A stretch of DNA of 64,000 nucleotides, taken from assembly GCA_002471255.1 (NCBI GenBank), contig DKPP01000008.1:78657-142656 (forward strand). Reading direction: 5' to 3'. Under the pieces are notes generated by a model, which saw nothing but the letters and a program-made list of their open reading frames with translations, did no database searches and had not been told where the DNA came from. This document shows positions 8,102 through 17,887 of the stretch, piece by piece (position 1 is the first letter of the stretch; each line of letters begins with the position of its first letter). A program made the position numbers and the translations under genes. This DNA is from Akkermansiaceae bacterium UBA7331 (GTDB taxonomy: Bacteria; Verrucomicrobiota; Verrucomicrobiia; Verrucomicrobiales; Akkermansiaceae).

Positions 8102-10135
8102 ATGCGAATCTTGCGCTCCATTCTGCTCATCATCGTTACATTACTTTGTATTACGGCAGCCGTCTTATTAACCATCGATGGCAATCTATCACGTGTGATA
8201 GGCCGTACGGCTTTTGATAAGGGAGAACGACTTTTCCCTTATTCAAAAGAAGAACTCAACCAAGTCAATTGGATGCGTATTAAGCATATCAATGATAAGG
8301 CCGAGTTTCGACGTTTACCAAATGGCGTATGGTGGGCAACTTCCCCATGGAATGACCGAATGGACCCACGAGCAGCGGCTGCCATTCTCCAATTCACTCA
8401 TTCCACTACGATTGTTGATGCTTTACCTCTTAATAATACGGTAAAATCTTCTATTAAAGAGTTCGGTCTGCAAAGCACCCCGACGGAAATCACATTGAAA
8501 CATTTAACGCCCGAAGATAGCGGTTCCACTATGGCACGTTATACTTTAGGAACTAGAGCTCCGTGGGTCGTTGATGATTTAGAACACAAGACGACCAATA
8601 ACACGACATATCTTAAAACCGATTATTACGGGCGTGCAAACCGTATTTGTGTAAGTACCGGAGATATTACTCCTTTATTTAAAGAAGGTATTCGTCAATT
8701 ACGAGACCACCGACCATTGCTTGTGCACCCGGCTTTACCTGCTCGCATCAGTATCAAAAATAAAAGCGAAATTATTGAATTAGTACGCTTATCCCCCAAT
8801 TCTCCATGGAAAATCACCTATCCGCTAGAGTTGGATACCGATCCACAGATGATAACCGTACTTTTGGGTGCATTACAAAAGCTTACTGCATCTAGAGTAC
8901 ATAATCCTGAGGATTCCATCTTACCGGAACTCTCTGATGAACAAACCGTCACTGTAAGTATCAGTAATTTTGAGGTTGATGAAGCGAAGCAAAAGCTTGT
9001 GGTTGGGGCTCCTGTCGTTTTATCAATGTTCCCAACGTCTGACTCTGCCGCTAACAATCTTGTTAAGGCTACCGTTTCCGATCGTCCGGCAGTTTTTGAT
9101 TTACCCTATAAGTCACCTCAAGCGGAAAAAGGGCAATCCCCATCTTTCGCTGCCTTTCAAAATCTACCTTTAACTTTAAATTTCTTACGTTCGAAGAATC
9201 TTACCAATTTAGGTAAAACGCCAATTTTAGGTATTTCTCTATCTTCTCGTCAGAGTATGTACCCTATCATCTTTAAATACCGTGATGGTAGTAAAGATAC
9301 GGGAACGGCTGCTTCGTGGACGTTTTCCGCAGATGGCAATCCTCCTGCAGCTGTTGATGAAATCAATCTGGCTCGCCTAATTCAAGGCATCAAAGAAGGG
9401 TTAGTGGATGGATTTGCCACAGATGCACCTAGCGACCTTAAAATCTATGGTCTTGATAAGCCAATCTACAAAATATTTATTGCCTTAAAGCCTAGTCCGT
9501 CACAGCCGGATCCATTACCAACCATGCTCTATTTCTCAAAAGGTGCAGATGGGTCATGGTATGCTCAAGAAGAAGGCAAACCTACTATCTTCAACATTGC
9601 ACCTGAGTTTATCCAATTATTCAATATGGATCCGCTCTACTGGAGAAACAAAAAGCTTATTAACTTTAACAGATTCGACCTCAAGCAACTCATCACACAA
9701 AACGTGGGAGTATCTGCACCATTGACGCTGTCTTATGATAGTCTAGATGATACGTGGAAAGCACAGCAAGGAGGTAAAGATGTCACGGTTGATATTAACC
9801 CAAATCGCGCCAACCGTTATCTGCAAGCATTGGAAAAAATTGACGTATTCCAATGGTTGCCCTATGACGATCACCGAGCATGGCAGGCATTGCAAAACCC
9901 TACATTCATCTTAACAATGAAGCTTGAGGGCTACACACAAACTGACCATACCATGAAAAATGACCAATCGGCGACGATGAAAAAGGAATCCAGCACGATT
10001 CAAATAGATATCGTTCCTGTCGATAAAAATAATCCTCAGGGTTATTATTACGGCAAATTACAAGGCATGCCCGAATATTTTCTACTCGATGATAAATCGG
10101 TGAAAATACTTACTGCTTCACTTTACGAACAATAG
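8102..10135 (+). CDS. DUF4340 domain protein of the Gld-like operon
   Basis: A 677-residue protein with one N-terminal membrane helix (ILLIIVTLLCITAAVLLTI) and a long extracytoplasmic region. It shows the repeated beta-rich pattern of DUF4340 proteins: segments such as DLKIYGLDKP, LYFSKGADGSWYA and repeated FNRFDLKQL-like elements. DUF4340 proteins are commonly encoded directly after GldG-like genes, as here, and probably act with the exporter in the periplasm. The biochemical role is not established. Only 11 bp separate it from the Nif3-family gene. Confidence 0.7.
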   Translation: MRILRSILLIIVTLLCITAAVLLTIDGNLSRVIGRTAFDKGERLFPYSKEELNQVNWMRIKHINDKAEFRRLPNGVWWATSPWNDRMDPRAAAAILQFTHSTTIVDALPLNNTVKSSIKEFGLQSTPTEITLKHLTPEDSGSTMARYTLGTRAPWVVDDLEHKTTNNTTYLKTDYYGRANRICVSTGDITPLFKEGIRQLRDHRPLLVHPALPARISIKNKSEIIELVRLSPNSPWKITYPLELDTDPQMITVLLGALQKLTASRVHNPEDSILPELSDEQTVTVSISNFEVDEAKQKLVVGAPVVLSMFPTSDSAANNLVKATVSDRPAVFDLPYKSPQAEKGQSPSFAAFQNLPLTLNFLRSKNLTNLGKTPILGISLSSRQSMYPIIFKYRDGSKDTGTAASWTFSADGNPPAAVDEINLARLIQGIKEGLVDGFATDAPSDLKIYGLDKPIYKIFIALKPSPSQPDPLPTMLYFSKGADGSWYAQEEGKPTIFNIAPEFIQLFNMDPLYWRNKKLINFNRFDLKQLITQNVGVSAPLTLSYDSLDDTWKAQQGGKDVTVDINPNRANRYLQALEKIDVFQWLPYDDHRAWQALQNPTFILTMKLEGYTQTDHTMKNDQSATMKKESSTIQIDIVPVDKNNPQGYYYGKLQGMPEYFLLDDKSVKILTASLYEQ

Positions 10136-10146
10136 AATTTTCTAAA

Positions 10147-10926
10147 ATGGCCATTGATCTAAAAGACATCGTGCAATATCTCAACGGTGTACTCAATATA
10201 GATGGGTTTAAAGACTCAGCAGTTGCAATGAACGGTTTACAAGTGGAAAACAATGGTGTTGTCACAAAAGTAGCCGTAGCTGTAGATGGTTCAGAATCTG
10301 CTATTAAAGAAGCTATCAAACAAAAGGCTGATTTATTGATTTTGCACCATGGCATTTTTTGGCAAACGATGCAACCGATTACCGGCATAGCCTATCGAAA
10401 GCTAAAATTGGCAATGGATCACAATTTAGCCATTTATTCTGCTCATCTTCCACTTGATCAACACCCAAAATACGGAAATAATGCGATTTTGAGCCGACTG
10501 TGCGGATTAGAACCAACTTTACCTTCATTCTCGTATCATGGAAATGAACTAGGTTGTCGTGGAGTATTAGAAATTTCCGGTAAAGAACTATTAGCTCGGT
10601 TAGAAAAAGCAACCGGCAAGCCTTTTCATGCATTTTGGAATCATGACCCGGAACAATCGGCAGGAGATACCCTTATTTGTAGTGGTGGCGCCGGTGATGA
10701 TATTAGTGCCGTAGCAGCGCTGGGTTGTAAAACTTACGTTACGGGAGAGGGTTCTCATTGGAATATCCCCATTGCCCAAGAATTAGGTATTAATCTCTTA
10801 TTAGGTGGACACTATGAAACGGAAACCTTCGGGGTCAAATCATTAGGCAAACTTTTACAAGAAAAGTTTCAGCTTCCTTATGAATTTTTGGATTTGCCAC
10901 CCTACGCATATTCTTTAGCTCAATAA
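10147..10926 (+). CDS. Nif3-like dinuclear metal centre protein
   Basis: A 259-residue member of the Nif3/YbgI family (GTP cyclohydrolase 1 type 2 homologues). Metal-ligand motifs are visible: LILHHGIFW (about residues 59-67), SAHLPLDQHPKYGNN (about 98-112) and, near the C terminus, TGEGSHWN and LLGGHYETETFGV. The length fits the short, single-domain form without the central insert of Bacillus YqfO. These proteins form hexameric toroids with a two-metal site. The physiological function is unsettled, and GTP cyclohydrolase annotation should not be assumed. It sits between the ABC operon and rluD with 10-11 bp spacings. Confidence 0.85.
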   Translation: MAIDLKDIVQYLNGVLNIDGFKDSAVAMNGLQVENNGVVTKVAVAVDGSESAIKEAIKQKADLLILHHGIFWQTMQPITGIAYRKLKLAMDHNLAIYSAHLPLDQHPKYGNNAILSRLCGLEPTLPSFSYHGNELGCRGVLEISGKELLARLEKATGKPFHAFWNHDPEQSAGDTLICSGGAGDDISAVAALGCKTYVTGEGSHWNIPIAQELGINLLLGGHYETETFGVKSLGKLLQEKFQLPYEFLDLPPYAYSLAQ

Positions 10927-10935
10927 TATATCTAC

Positions 10936-11916
10936 ATGTATTTAACGACAGACGACGCTGACGGCAAACAAAGATTGGATCAATATCTAGCTACCCATCT
11001 ACCGGATTTATCACGCTCACGCATTCAATCACTCATTAAAAGCGGTGATGTGTTGGTTAATGGTAAATCAGCCAAGCCCAAGCAAATGGTCAGTCGTGGT
11101 GAGACAATATCCGTCAACATCCCCGAACCGGAACCGGCTGAAGCCCAAGCTCAAGATATCCCCTTACACATTCTTTATGAAGATTCCGATGTCATTGTAA
11201 TCAATAAAGAAAGTGGCATGGTGGTGCATCCCGCGGCAGGCAATCCTGACGGAACTATAGTTAATGCCCTACTTCACCACTGTGGCGATTTATCAGGCAT
11301 AGGCGGGGTGGAAAGACCCGGTATTGTGCACCGTTTAGATAAAGATACTTCCGGTTGTCTCGTTGTAGCTAAAAATGATATAGCCCATTTATCATTAACA
11401 TCACAGTTTGCGGCACGCACGACAGATAAATTATATTTGGCTGTTGTACAGGGTATTCCTAAAGAAACTACAGGCACTGTTTTTACTCACATAGGTAGGC
11501 ACCCGGTCAATAGGATGAAAATGGCTGTTGTTAATCCGGGCTCAGGAAAAGCAGCTATTACTGATTGGGATCTATTATGTGCAGATCCGTCCACTAAATC
11601 AGCCTTGGTATTATGTACTTTACACACAGGACGTACGCACCAAATTAGAGTGCATATGTTACATTTAGGCCACCCGCTAATTGGTGATCCTATTTACGCT
11701 AAACCACAAAGACAAACTGCGCAGCCCGGCAGGCTGATGCTCCACGCATGGAGACTTTCTTTTGACCATCCGAAAACCGGAGAACGTATGGATTTTGAAG
11801 CACCGGTACCCTCTGAATATACGCCGTGGATGCAACAATTCCCCAACGGATTACATGGCTCGCTCCCTGCTCCTCGCAAGGGTCCTCAGCTTGAGGTAGA
11901 AGACGCAGAAGACTAA
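10936..11916 (+). CDS. rluD: RluD-family 23S rRNA pseudouridine synthase
   Basis: A 326-residue RluA/RluD-family enzyme that isomerises uridines in 23S rRNA. An N-terminal S4 RNA-binding domain (RLDQYLATHLPDLSRSRIQS, about 15-35, then VNGK) is followed by the catalytic domain with the signature GIVHRLDKDTSGCLVVAKN, containing the catalytic aspartate (about residue 135). The RTHQIRVHM motif lies further on. The presence of the S4 domain and the length favour RluD (helix 69 sites) over RluA, but specificity cannot be read from sequence alone. The acidic tail (EVEDAED) is ordinary. It is the last gene of the plus-strand run and ends at a shared terminator. Confidence 0.85.
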   Translation: MYLTTDDADGKQRLDQYLATHLPDLSRSRIQSLIKSGDVLVNGKSAKPKQMVSRGETISVNIPEPEPAEAQAQDIPLHILYEDSDVIVINKESGMVVHPAAGNPDGTIVNALLHHCGDLSGIGGVERPGIVHRLDKDTSGCLVVAKNDIAHLSLTSQFAARTTDKLYLAVVQGIPKETTGTVFTHIGRHPVNRMKMAVVNPGSGKAAITDWDLLCADPSTKSALVLCTLHTGRTHQIRVHMLHLGHPLIGDPIYAKPQRQTAQPGRLMLHAWRLSFDHPKTGERMDFEAPVPSEYTPWMQQFPNGLHGSLPAPRKGPQLEVEDAED

Positions 11917-11964
11917 TATTTTTTAATATCAAAAGCTAACCTAACACGTTTTACTTAAATAACG

Positions 11965-12000
11965 AAAAAGGCTGTATGTTCTCACATACAGCCTTTTTTA
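11965..12000. terminator. Bidirectional terminator between rluD and the autotransporter
   Basis: A perfect stem pairs AAAAAGGCTGTATG with CATACAGCCTTTTT around a 6-nt loop, with A- and T-runs at the two sides. It can terminate rluD on the plus strand and the converging autotransporter gene on the minus strand. Confidence 0.9.
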
Positions 12001-12018
12001 TTCTATTTTAATCTTCGA

Positions 12019-15000
12019 TTAGAAGCTATAGCGATAACCTAAACTACCGTTAAAGGAAGAAGCACCGCTACGGAAATCAGCATTGGCATCAATAAAGAAG
12101 CTACTTTGCACACCTACCGGTACAGTCAATCCGGCACCAAGCTGTATAGCTGTAGTACCAATTTTAGCACCTTGTACGTTTTGCATGAAATTAGGGTTAC
12201 CTAAGAAACCAACATTCACTTTGGATCGATCGTCACCGAAATCTTGAGCAACATTGACGCGTGCTTCAGCAAAGGATTCACGACCAAATAAATTACTACC
12301 GATGACACCCATCCAGCGACCACCTAAGGCTAATGTGGCAACAGTCATATCTTGTTTACCAACCTTTAAGCCGGCCATATCTGCACCTGTTTCATCAAAT
12401 CCATCCATGGAAGTATGTGCCACAGAAGCATTGAATAATGGTTGCAATACGGAAGTGTTTTCTTCATTCAAAGCGTAATCGTATGTCAATTCATACATAG
12501 CGCCGATACCATAACCATTTGTTTTGCTATGAGCATCATAAGAACCGGTGCCATAATCGACAGTACGGGTTAATTTACCATCATTTCTTACACCTGTAAC
12601 GATAACGGTATGAGCCCATTTACGATCCTGGAATCGAACGAAACCATTTAAGTAATATGAATCCAAATCACCCTTGGCATGATCGGCAGCACTAGCTTTC
12701 AAATCGCCAAATTGTGCAGAAAACGCTAAACCAACTGTTACTCGATCACTTAAATCGACATCTACACCAACGGTGCCACCCCATGTTGAAAGAGTATAAC
12801 CACTCTCGTCACCGGATGAATTAAGCTTGTTATAAGAGCCTGTACCCTGTACCCACATATTGTAGTACGGCATGTCTTCATTTGTTACAGATTGATTTAC
12901 ACCCATCTGAGTTGTACGATTACGCAACCATACCATTTGATCTTTTAATGCATTATTCTGAGCCATACCATAACTAGTAAGGGTAGAACCTGCTGCTGCT
13001 GCCATAGTCTGACTTGCCGTACCGATATTACCGGATTGGATCATTTGAGCGACAGCATCACTAAGAGCAAATAATGTGCTATTACGGTTGGCACTGGCAA
13101 TAAACTTTGAATCATTTAATAAGTTCGCACCAGCCAAAGCATTTTGAGTTAACGCAGCACCGGCGAAAGCATTTGTTTCAGCTTTAGAAGCATTAACAAT
13201 GATATCGTTACCTGATTGCTCCAATTCGTAATTGTAAATCAACCCTTGCAATCCTTTTACGGTCAATGAATTTCCTGTAAATGAGGAAACAGAGTCACCG
13301 GAAATAAGAACAAAGCTATAAGAAGATAAGTCGCCAGATTGGAACTCGACATTATTATCTAATACCAATTGTGTATTGTTCAAAGCAATATCGCCGGTTA
13401 CGGACACCAATGCCTTTTCTTGCAATTCAGTTAGATTGCTAACAGAAGTATTAAAGGTTAATGTTCCGCCTTGGGTATTTAAAGAGCTTAACGTTACATT
13501 TGGCAATTTTTCACCATTTGTAATATCAAAAATAACATGAGCGGTCCCAGCTTGACGAGCAACACCACCAACAGTTAAAGCACCAAATTCGCAATCGCTT
13601 AGAATTAAAGTACCATTACTTACTCCCAAATTCACTTGTTGAGCACCTGTTACTCCCGTAAACTCTTGAGTACCGCCTCCCGCTAAATTGATTGAACCGG
13701 CGCCATTAAAGCTTCCGGAAAACGAATTGGTAGCAGAACCTAATTCAATAGAACTATCGGCATTGGCAAATTGCACGGTACCGGTACCGGCCAAAGCACC
13801 CAAACTTAAGTTGTTTTGAACATTTAAGCTAGCTTGAGCTCCCAAGTTGACACTTGTATCATTACCAATGGAACCATTTGCACCTACGGATAAAACTCCG
13901 TTATTTAAGGTTAAAGTACCATTACCGGTAACGGATGAAGTCAACTCAAATCCATTAGAACCAATTACCAATTCTGCACCATTAGAGAAATTGACAGAAC
14001 TACCATTTCCTTGAATCAATGTTTCAACCGTAGTTGTTGAATCTTTCCCACCAAGGAAGAAAGAACCGTTATTTGTTAAATGCTTAATCGTATTAGTTAA
14101 GCCATTAAGAGTAAGTATCGCATTAGCATCAATAACAGCCCAACCATATTCTGTAAGTGTGGTATTACCATTAATGACTAATTCGCCCCCGGTTACTTTT
14201 ATACCCGTTGCAGAAACAGAACCTCCAATTATTTGCTTATAATCGTCATTCTTCTGTAATTGTGCATTACCCTGAATTGAACCGGCATAAGAGGAAACTG
14301 CGTCCCCTTTTCCTGACTGATTAAGCATTAAAATCGCATTACTTTCCGATCCGGAAGTATCAATCATAGCGGTGCTGACAGCGCCTTCTAAGCCATTCAA
14401 ATCAAGAATAGTATTACCTGCTTCCGGTAAACTCACATTTAAAGTACCGTCAACTACGACATAATCTAAGTTCAATGAATTGATATCGCCAGCATTGACA
14501 ACATCTTGAGATGTGCCCGCTGCAACGTATAAAATATTACCTTCACCGCTTGATAAAGTAATCGTACCATTACCGCTCGTAGTGAAGCTAAATAAGTTCT
14601 TAATAGAATTATATTGGGAATCTACTAGAATCGTCAAACCATCACCTAAGGAAACCAAACCTCCGTTGGTTAATTGTAAAACGATATTACCACGGCTATC
14701 GAGCATATGTGCGGCTAAATCATTAGTAATCGCTAGATTCAAAGAATCAGTAATGGTCAAAGTACCGGATGATGATGAAAACTCAATGCACCCTGTACCT
14801 GCTGTATTACCATTCACTAACGAGCCTAAATTAGCACCTAATGTTGCGCTAGATACGGTAATATTGCCGGACACTCCGGAAATCGAACCAATTTGGTTAG
14901 AAGTATAATCATACCCTAAGTTCAACTCGGTAATCTTGTTACCTGAAAGACCGCCTAAATTAATGTTACCTGTCGAAACATTATTGGCATTCAAATGCTG

Positions 15001-17613
15001 ATTGATGGCTACCGTACCGGCATATTGTCCCATGTTTTTCAAAGTACCATCTGAAATGGTAATTTGATTGGCAATAGCCAATCCTGAAGCATCTAATTCT
15101 CCACCGCTCATTATTACCGAACCGGTACCCAAACCTTCAATGGAGCTGACAGTAACAGAACCACTCTGAATAGTTGTACCACCGGAATAAGTATTATCCC
15201 CGGCTAGAGTAAGATTGCCTGTTACCACGATTTTACCTTCACCGGATATAGCATTGGAAGTACCGGTTTGTTGCACAAAGCCGACTTCATCCGTACGAGC
15301 AATTAATAATGTAGAATCTACATCTATGCGAATTTCATCAGCCCACTGAGCGCCACCAGTATTGGCTTCATTAGAAGCAAACACCATCGTTGCTCCGCCT
15401 GTAATCACTAAATTGGCATTGGTACTAAGAGACGTATAAGTGCCATTGGTGTTGACTGTTTGGCCTGTCCATGTAAATTGATGGGCACCACCAATGGTAA
15501 CCGTTCCCCATCTGGTATCCGTTGCACCATTTGCCGTGTGGAAATTACCGTTAAACACATTATCCTCAGTCATGAGGATATTTAAACTACGGTTGGCTGC
15601 ACTACCATTGGAAGCAGTTAAATTGGCATTTCCAGATAAATTCTGAATAAACAAGGTACCGTTTCCAATAGAGTTAGATCCAATAATGACAGCTTGTTTA
15701 TCACTAGTATCAGTACCCGTATTTAAATTAAAACGTTCATCTTCTGTATTAGCAACGGAAAAAATCAATTTTGACGTACCTGTCTGATTACGATTAATCG
15801 TTCCGGTAAAGCCGGTCAATGAACCTAAAGTCGTATTTCCTGAAGTATTGGAAAGATTCAAAGTACCGGCACCGGTAATGTTGGCCGTTGTAGCTGTGGT
15901 CAGATTCAGGATCACATTATTCGAAATGGCATAATTTACGGAGCCTGTACCAGGAGCAGCATAATTCAATATAGCTTGTGTATCTGAAGAATTGGTAAGG
16001 CTTAACCATGTCAAATTACTTGTAGCTGTAGCCCAAGTGACAGTATTGCCATTTAAATCCAAATTAAATTGATTAGTGCTACTCAAAACATCTGTACCGA
16101 TAACTAACTTACCGGATAGATCCGTTGTAATACCTTCTCCGTATTTAATAGTACCACTATTAAATGTCAAATTACCTGAACCTAATGCCGTAGCGGAGCC
16201 TAATACAATGGCACCTTCATTTAATGTTGTACCGCCACTGAAAGTATTATCCGTATTGAGGATTAATGTACCTGAGCCATTTTTGGTTAAGTTACCATCT
16301 CCTTGAATACCAAAACCACCATCAGTAGCGATGGTCCAAGTACCGGCACCATTTACAGTCATTTCACCAGGAGACACGTTGGAGACTAAAGAAATAGTTC
16401 CGGTCGTTTCCGCCGTATCAGCTGCAGTACCAATAGTTACTTTATCTCCATTGAAAAAGTGGTAATTACCTAAAACAGTATCTGAGTTCCATTCGGAGTC
16501 AGTCGTTAAACCGGCACCCCATGTACCATCTCCACCCTTCCATGCCAAATCGGCTACCTCGCCACTAATCGTTACTTTTAATGAGTTGGCTTCATAGAAA
16601 TAATGGGCAATACGAGAATTATTGAATGAAGCCAGATCACCGGATAAAGTTCCGGTCGTAGACAACAATGTATAAGTGCCTTCAGCGAGGTTGGAATTAA
16701 AGCTGAATGTTAAACTATCAGAAAGAGTAACATTGCTAGTAGCAAAACTTAAAGCGGTGATGCTTTCAGCAGTATAGGCAATCGTACCACTGAGTGTCAA
16801 ATTGGTAGACCCTGAAATAGTACCACCATTTGCACCTACAGAGAGATTGCCATTGAAAGCTGTAACTTCACCAGCTAATAAGATGGAACCTGAATTGATT
16901 GTAACATTCCCCATGTTGACGGTTGTGCCTGTCGTGATGGAGGAGATGTCAAGAGACGAATTAGCAGAAATATTCCATGCTACATTCGAAAATGATAAAA
17001 TCCCATTAGTAACAGTCAACCCATTCAATGACAAAGCACCTCCACCTTGTAGATTCATTGTTTTCGTATTGCCACTACCCTGAAAAGTTTTCGCATAAAC
17101 CGACATGGTTTTGCCTGCAGCAATATTGAAATTGGCATCGGCATGGAAAAATAAATCTTTCCATGAAACTGACGAACTGCCTACAGAAAAATCATTATCT
17201 ATGATAAAATTTGTCTGACCTTCCGTACCGGCTCCTGCCGTTGCGTCTGTAGCAGATGTAGCTCTAAAATTAATACTACGGGTTGTATCAGCGGGAATCA
17301 AATTATAGCCTTCAGCTCCACTTTCAACCCAAATACCTGCTAGAGAAAGAGTATTAAAAGAAACATTGGGAGACTTATTAGTTGTGGAAATATTTGTAAA
17401 TTTGATCACATTCGTCGATGTACCAGCCCAGATGCTTGACCACGACTCAGTAAAGATTGGATCATAATTATCCTTATCATGCAAATTATTATCCTTAGAA
17501 CCAGTCCATTCATAAATATCGGCAAACGATGCGGATGTACTTGCTAGGACAGCAACTGACGACAATAAACTCAAAAGCGATTTACGCAAAAATAGTGGAA
17601 GATGGATTCTCAT
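12019..17613 (-). CDS. Large autotransporter with PATR-type beta-strand repeats (A)
   Basis: A type V secreted protein of about 1864 residues. The reading frame opens at a TTG (17628), but the ATG at 17613 gives the signal peptide (MRIHLPLFLRKSLLSLLSSV, cleavage after SFA near residue 32) and follows a promoter-like element, so I chose it. The passenger is a long Asn/Gly/Thr/Ser-rich beta-helix with autotransporter-associated strand repeats, for example NTFSGGTTLNEGAIVLGS and NTYSGGTTIQSGSVTVSS. The last 290 residues or so (from MPYYNMWVQG) form the outer-membrane barrel, ending with the expected terminal phenylalanine (GYRYSF). The barrel and the segment before it are strongly conserved with protein B, while the passenger diverges. 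Surface adhesion or mucin/host interaction is a guess. Confidence 0.9.
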   Translation of the reverse strand: MRIHLPLFLRKSLLSLLSSVAVLASTSASFADIYEWTGSKDNNLHDKDNYDPIFTESWSSIWAGTSTNVIKFTNISTTNKSPNVSFNTLSLAGIWVESGAEGYNLIPADTTRSINFRATSATDATAGAGTEGQTNFIIDNDFSVGSSSVSWKDLFFHADANFNIAAGKTMSVYAKTFQGSGNTKTMNLQGGGALSLNGLTVTNGILSFSNVAWNISANSSLDISSITTGTTVNMGNVTINSGSILLAGEVTAFNGNLSVGANGGTISGSTNLTLSGTIAYTAESITALSFATSNVTLSDSLTFSFNSNLAEGTYTLLSTTGTLSGDLASFNNSRIAHYFYEANSLKVTISGEVADLAWKGGDGTWGAGLTTDSEWNSDTVLGNYHFFNGDKVTIGTAADTAETTGTISLVSNVSPGEMTVNGAGTWTIATDGGFGIQGDGNLTKNGSGTLILNTDNTFSGGTTLNEGAIVLGSATALGSGNLTFNSGTIKYGEGITTDLSGKLVIGTDVLSSTNQFNLDLNGNTVTWATATSNLTWLSLTNSSDTQAILNYAAPGTGSVNYAISNNVILNLTTATTANITGAGTLNLSNTSGNTTLGSLTGFTGTINRNQTGTSKLIFSVANTEDERFNLNTGTDTSDKQAVIIGSNSIGNGTLFIQNLSGNANLTASNGSAANRSLNILMTEDNVFNGNFHTANGATDTRWGTVTIGGAHQFTWTGQTVNTNGTYTSLSTNANLVITGGATMVFASNEANTGGAQWADEIRIDVDSTLLIARTDEVGFVQQTGTSNAISGEGKIVVTGNLTLAGDNTYSGGTTIQSGSVTVSSIEGLGTGSVIMSGGELDASGLAIANQITISDGTLKNMGQYAGTVAINQHLNANNVSTGNINLGGLSGNKITELNLGYDYTSNQIGSISGVSGNITVSSATLGANLGSLVNGNTAGTGCIEFSSSSGTLTITDSLNLAITNDLAAHMLDSRGNIVLQLTNGGLVSLGDGLTILVDSQYNSIKNLFSFTTSGNGTITLSSGEGNILYVAAGTSQDVVNAGDINSLNLDYVVVDGTLNVSLPEAGNTILDLNGLEGAVSTAMIDTSGSESNAILMLNQSGKGDAVSSYAGSIQGNAQLQKNDDYKQIIGGSVSATGIKVTGGELVINGNTTLTEYGWAVIDANAILTLNGLTNTIKHLTNNGSFFLGGKDSTTTVETLIQGNGSSVNFSNGAELVIGSNGFELTSSVTGNGTLTLNNGVLSVGANGSIGNDTSVNLGAQASLNVQNNLSLGALAGTGTVQFANADSSIELGSATNSFSGSFNGAGSINLAGGGTQEFTGVTGAQQVNLGVSNGTLILSDCEFGALTVGGVARQAGTAHVIFDITNGEKLPNVTLSSLNTQGGTLTFNTSVSNLTELQEKALVSVTGDIALNNTQLVLDNNVEFQSGDLSSYSFVLISGDSVSSFTGNSLTVKGLQGLIYNYELEQSGNDIIVNASKAETNAFAGAALTQNALAGANLLNDSKFIASANRNSTLFALSDAVAQMIQSGNIGTASQTMAAAAGSTLTSYGMAQNNALKDQMVWLRNRTTQMGVNQSVTNEDMPYYNMWVQGTGSYNKLNSSGDESGYTLSTWGGTVGVDVDLSDRVTVGLAFSAQFGDLKASAADHAKGDLDSYYLNGFVRFQDRKWAHTVIVTGVRNDGKLTRTVDYGTGSYDAHSKTNGYGIGAMYELTYDYALNEENTSVLQPLFNASVAHTSMDGFDETGADMAGLKVGKQDMTVATLALGGRWMGVIGSNLFGRESFAEARVNVAQDFGDDRSKVNVGFLGNPNFMQNVQGAKIGTTAIQLGAGLTVPVGVQSSFFIDANADFRSGASSFNGSLGYRYSF

Positions 17614-17616
17614 AAC

Positions 17617-17645
17617 TCTAAAAGACAATTGAAACGTCGTGTAAA
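17617..17645 (-). promoter_or_regulatory. Putative promoter of autotransporter A
   Basis: Read on the minus strand: TTTACA, a 17-nt spacer, then TTTAGA, three nucleotides before the ATG at 17613. The weak -10 makes this tentative, but the spacing agrees with other starts in the window. Confidence 0.35.
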
Positions 17646-17829
17646 TATCATCTTAATAGAAATGCTCAAGAATAATTCATGTGATACAATTTGTCACTTA
17701 GGCAAAATAGAACCAAAAAAAACCATCGAAAATCTTAAATACCGTTTGCTGTTAAAGAATAATCAATCTAAAAAATATGAATGTATTTTTTTTGTGGTTT
17801 TGACATGACTGTAAAAAAATGAACGAATA

Positions 17830-17861
17830 AAGGCTGCTCATCCAATAGATAGAGCAGCCTT
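17830..17861 (-). terminator. Terminator of autotransporter B
   Basis: A 10-bp perfect stem (AAGGCTGCTC with GAGCAGCCTT) around a 12-nt loop, 26 nt past the stop codon of autotransporter B, followed on the minus strand by a T-rich tail. The rest of the 17646-17887 spacer shows no gene. Confidence 0.7.
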
Positions 17862-17887
17862 GAAACGTGAAATTTCTAAGTCGATTT

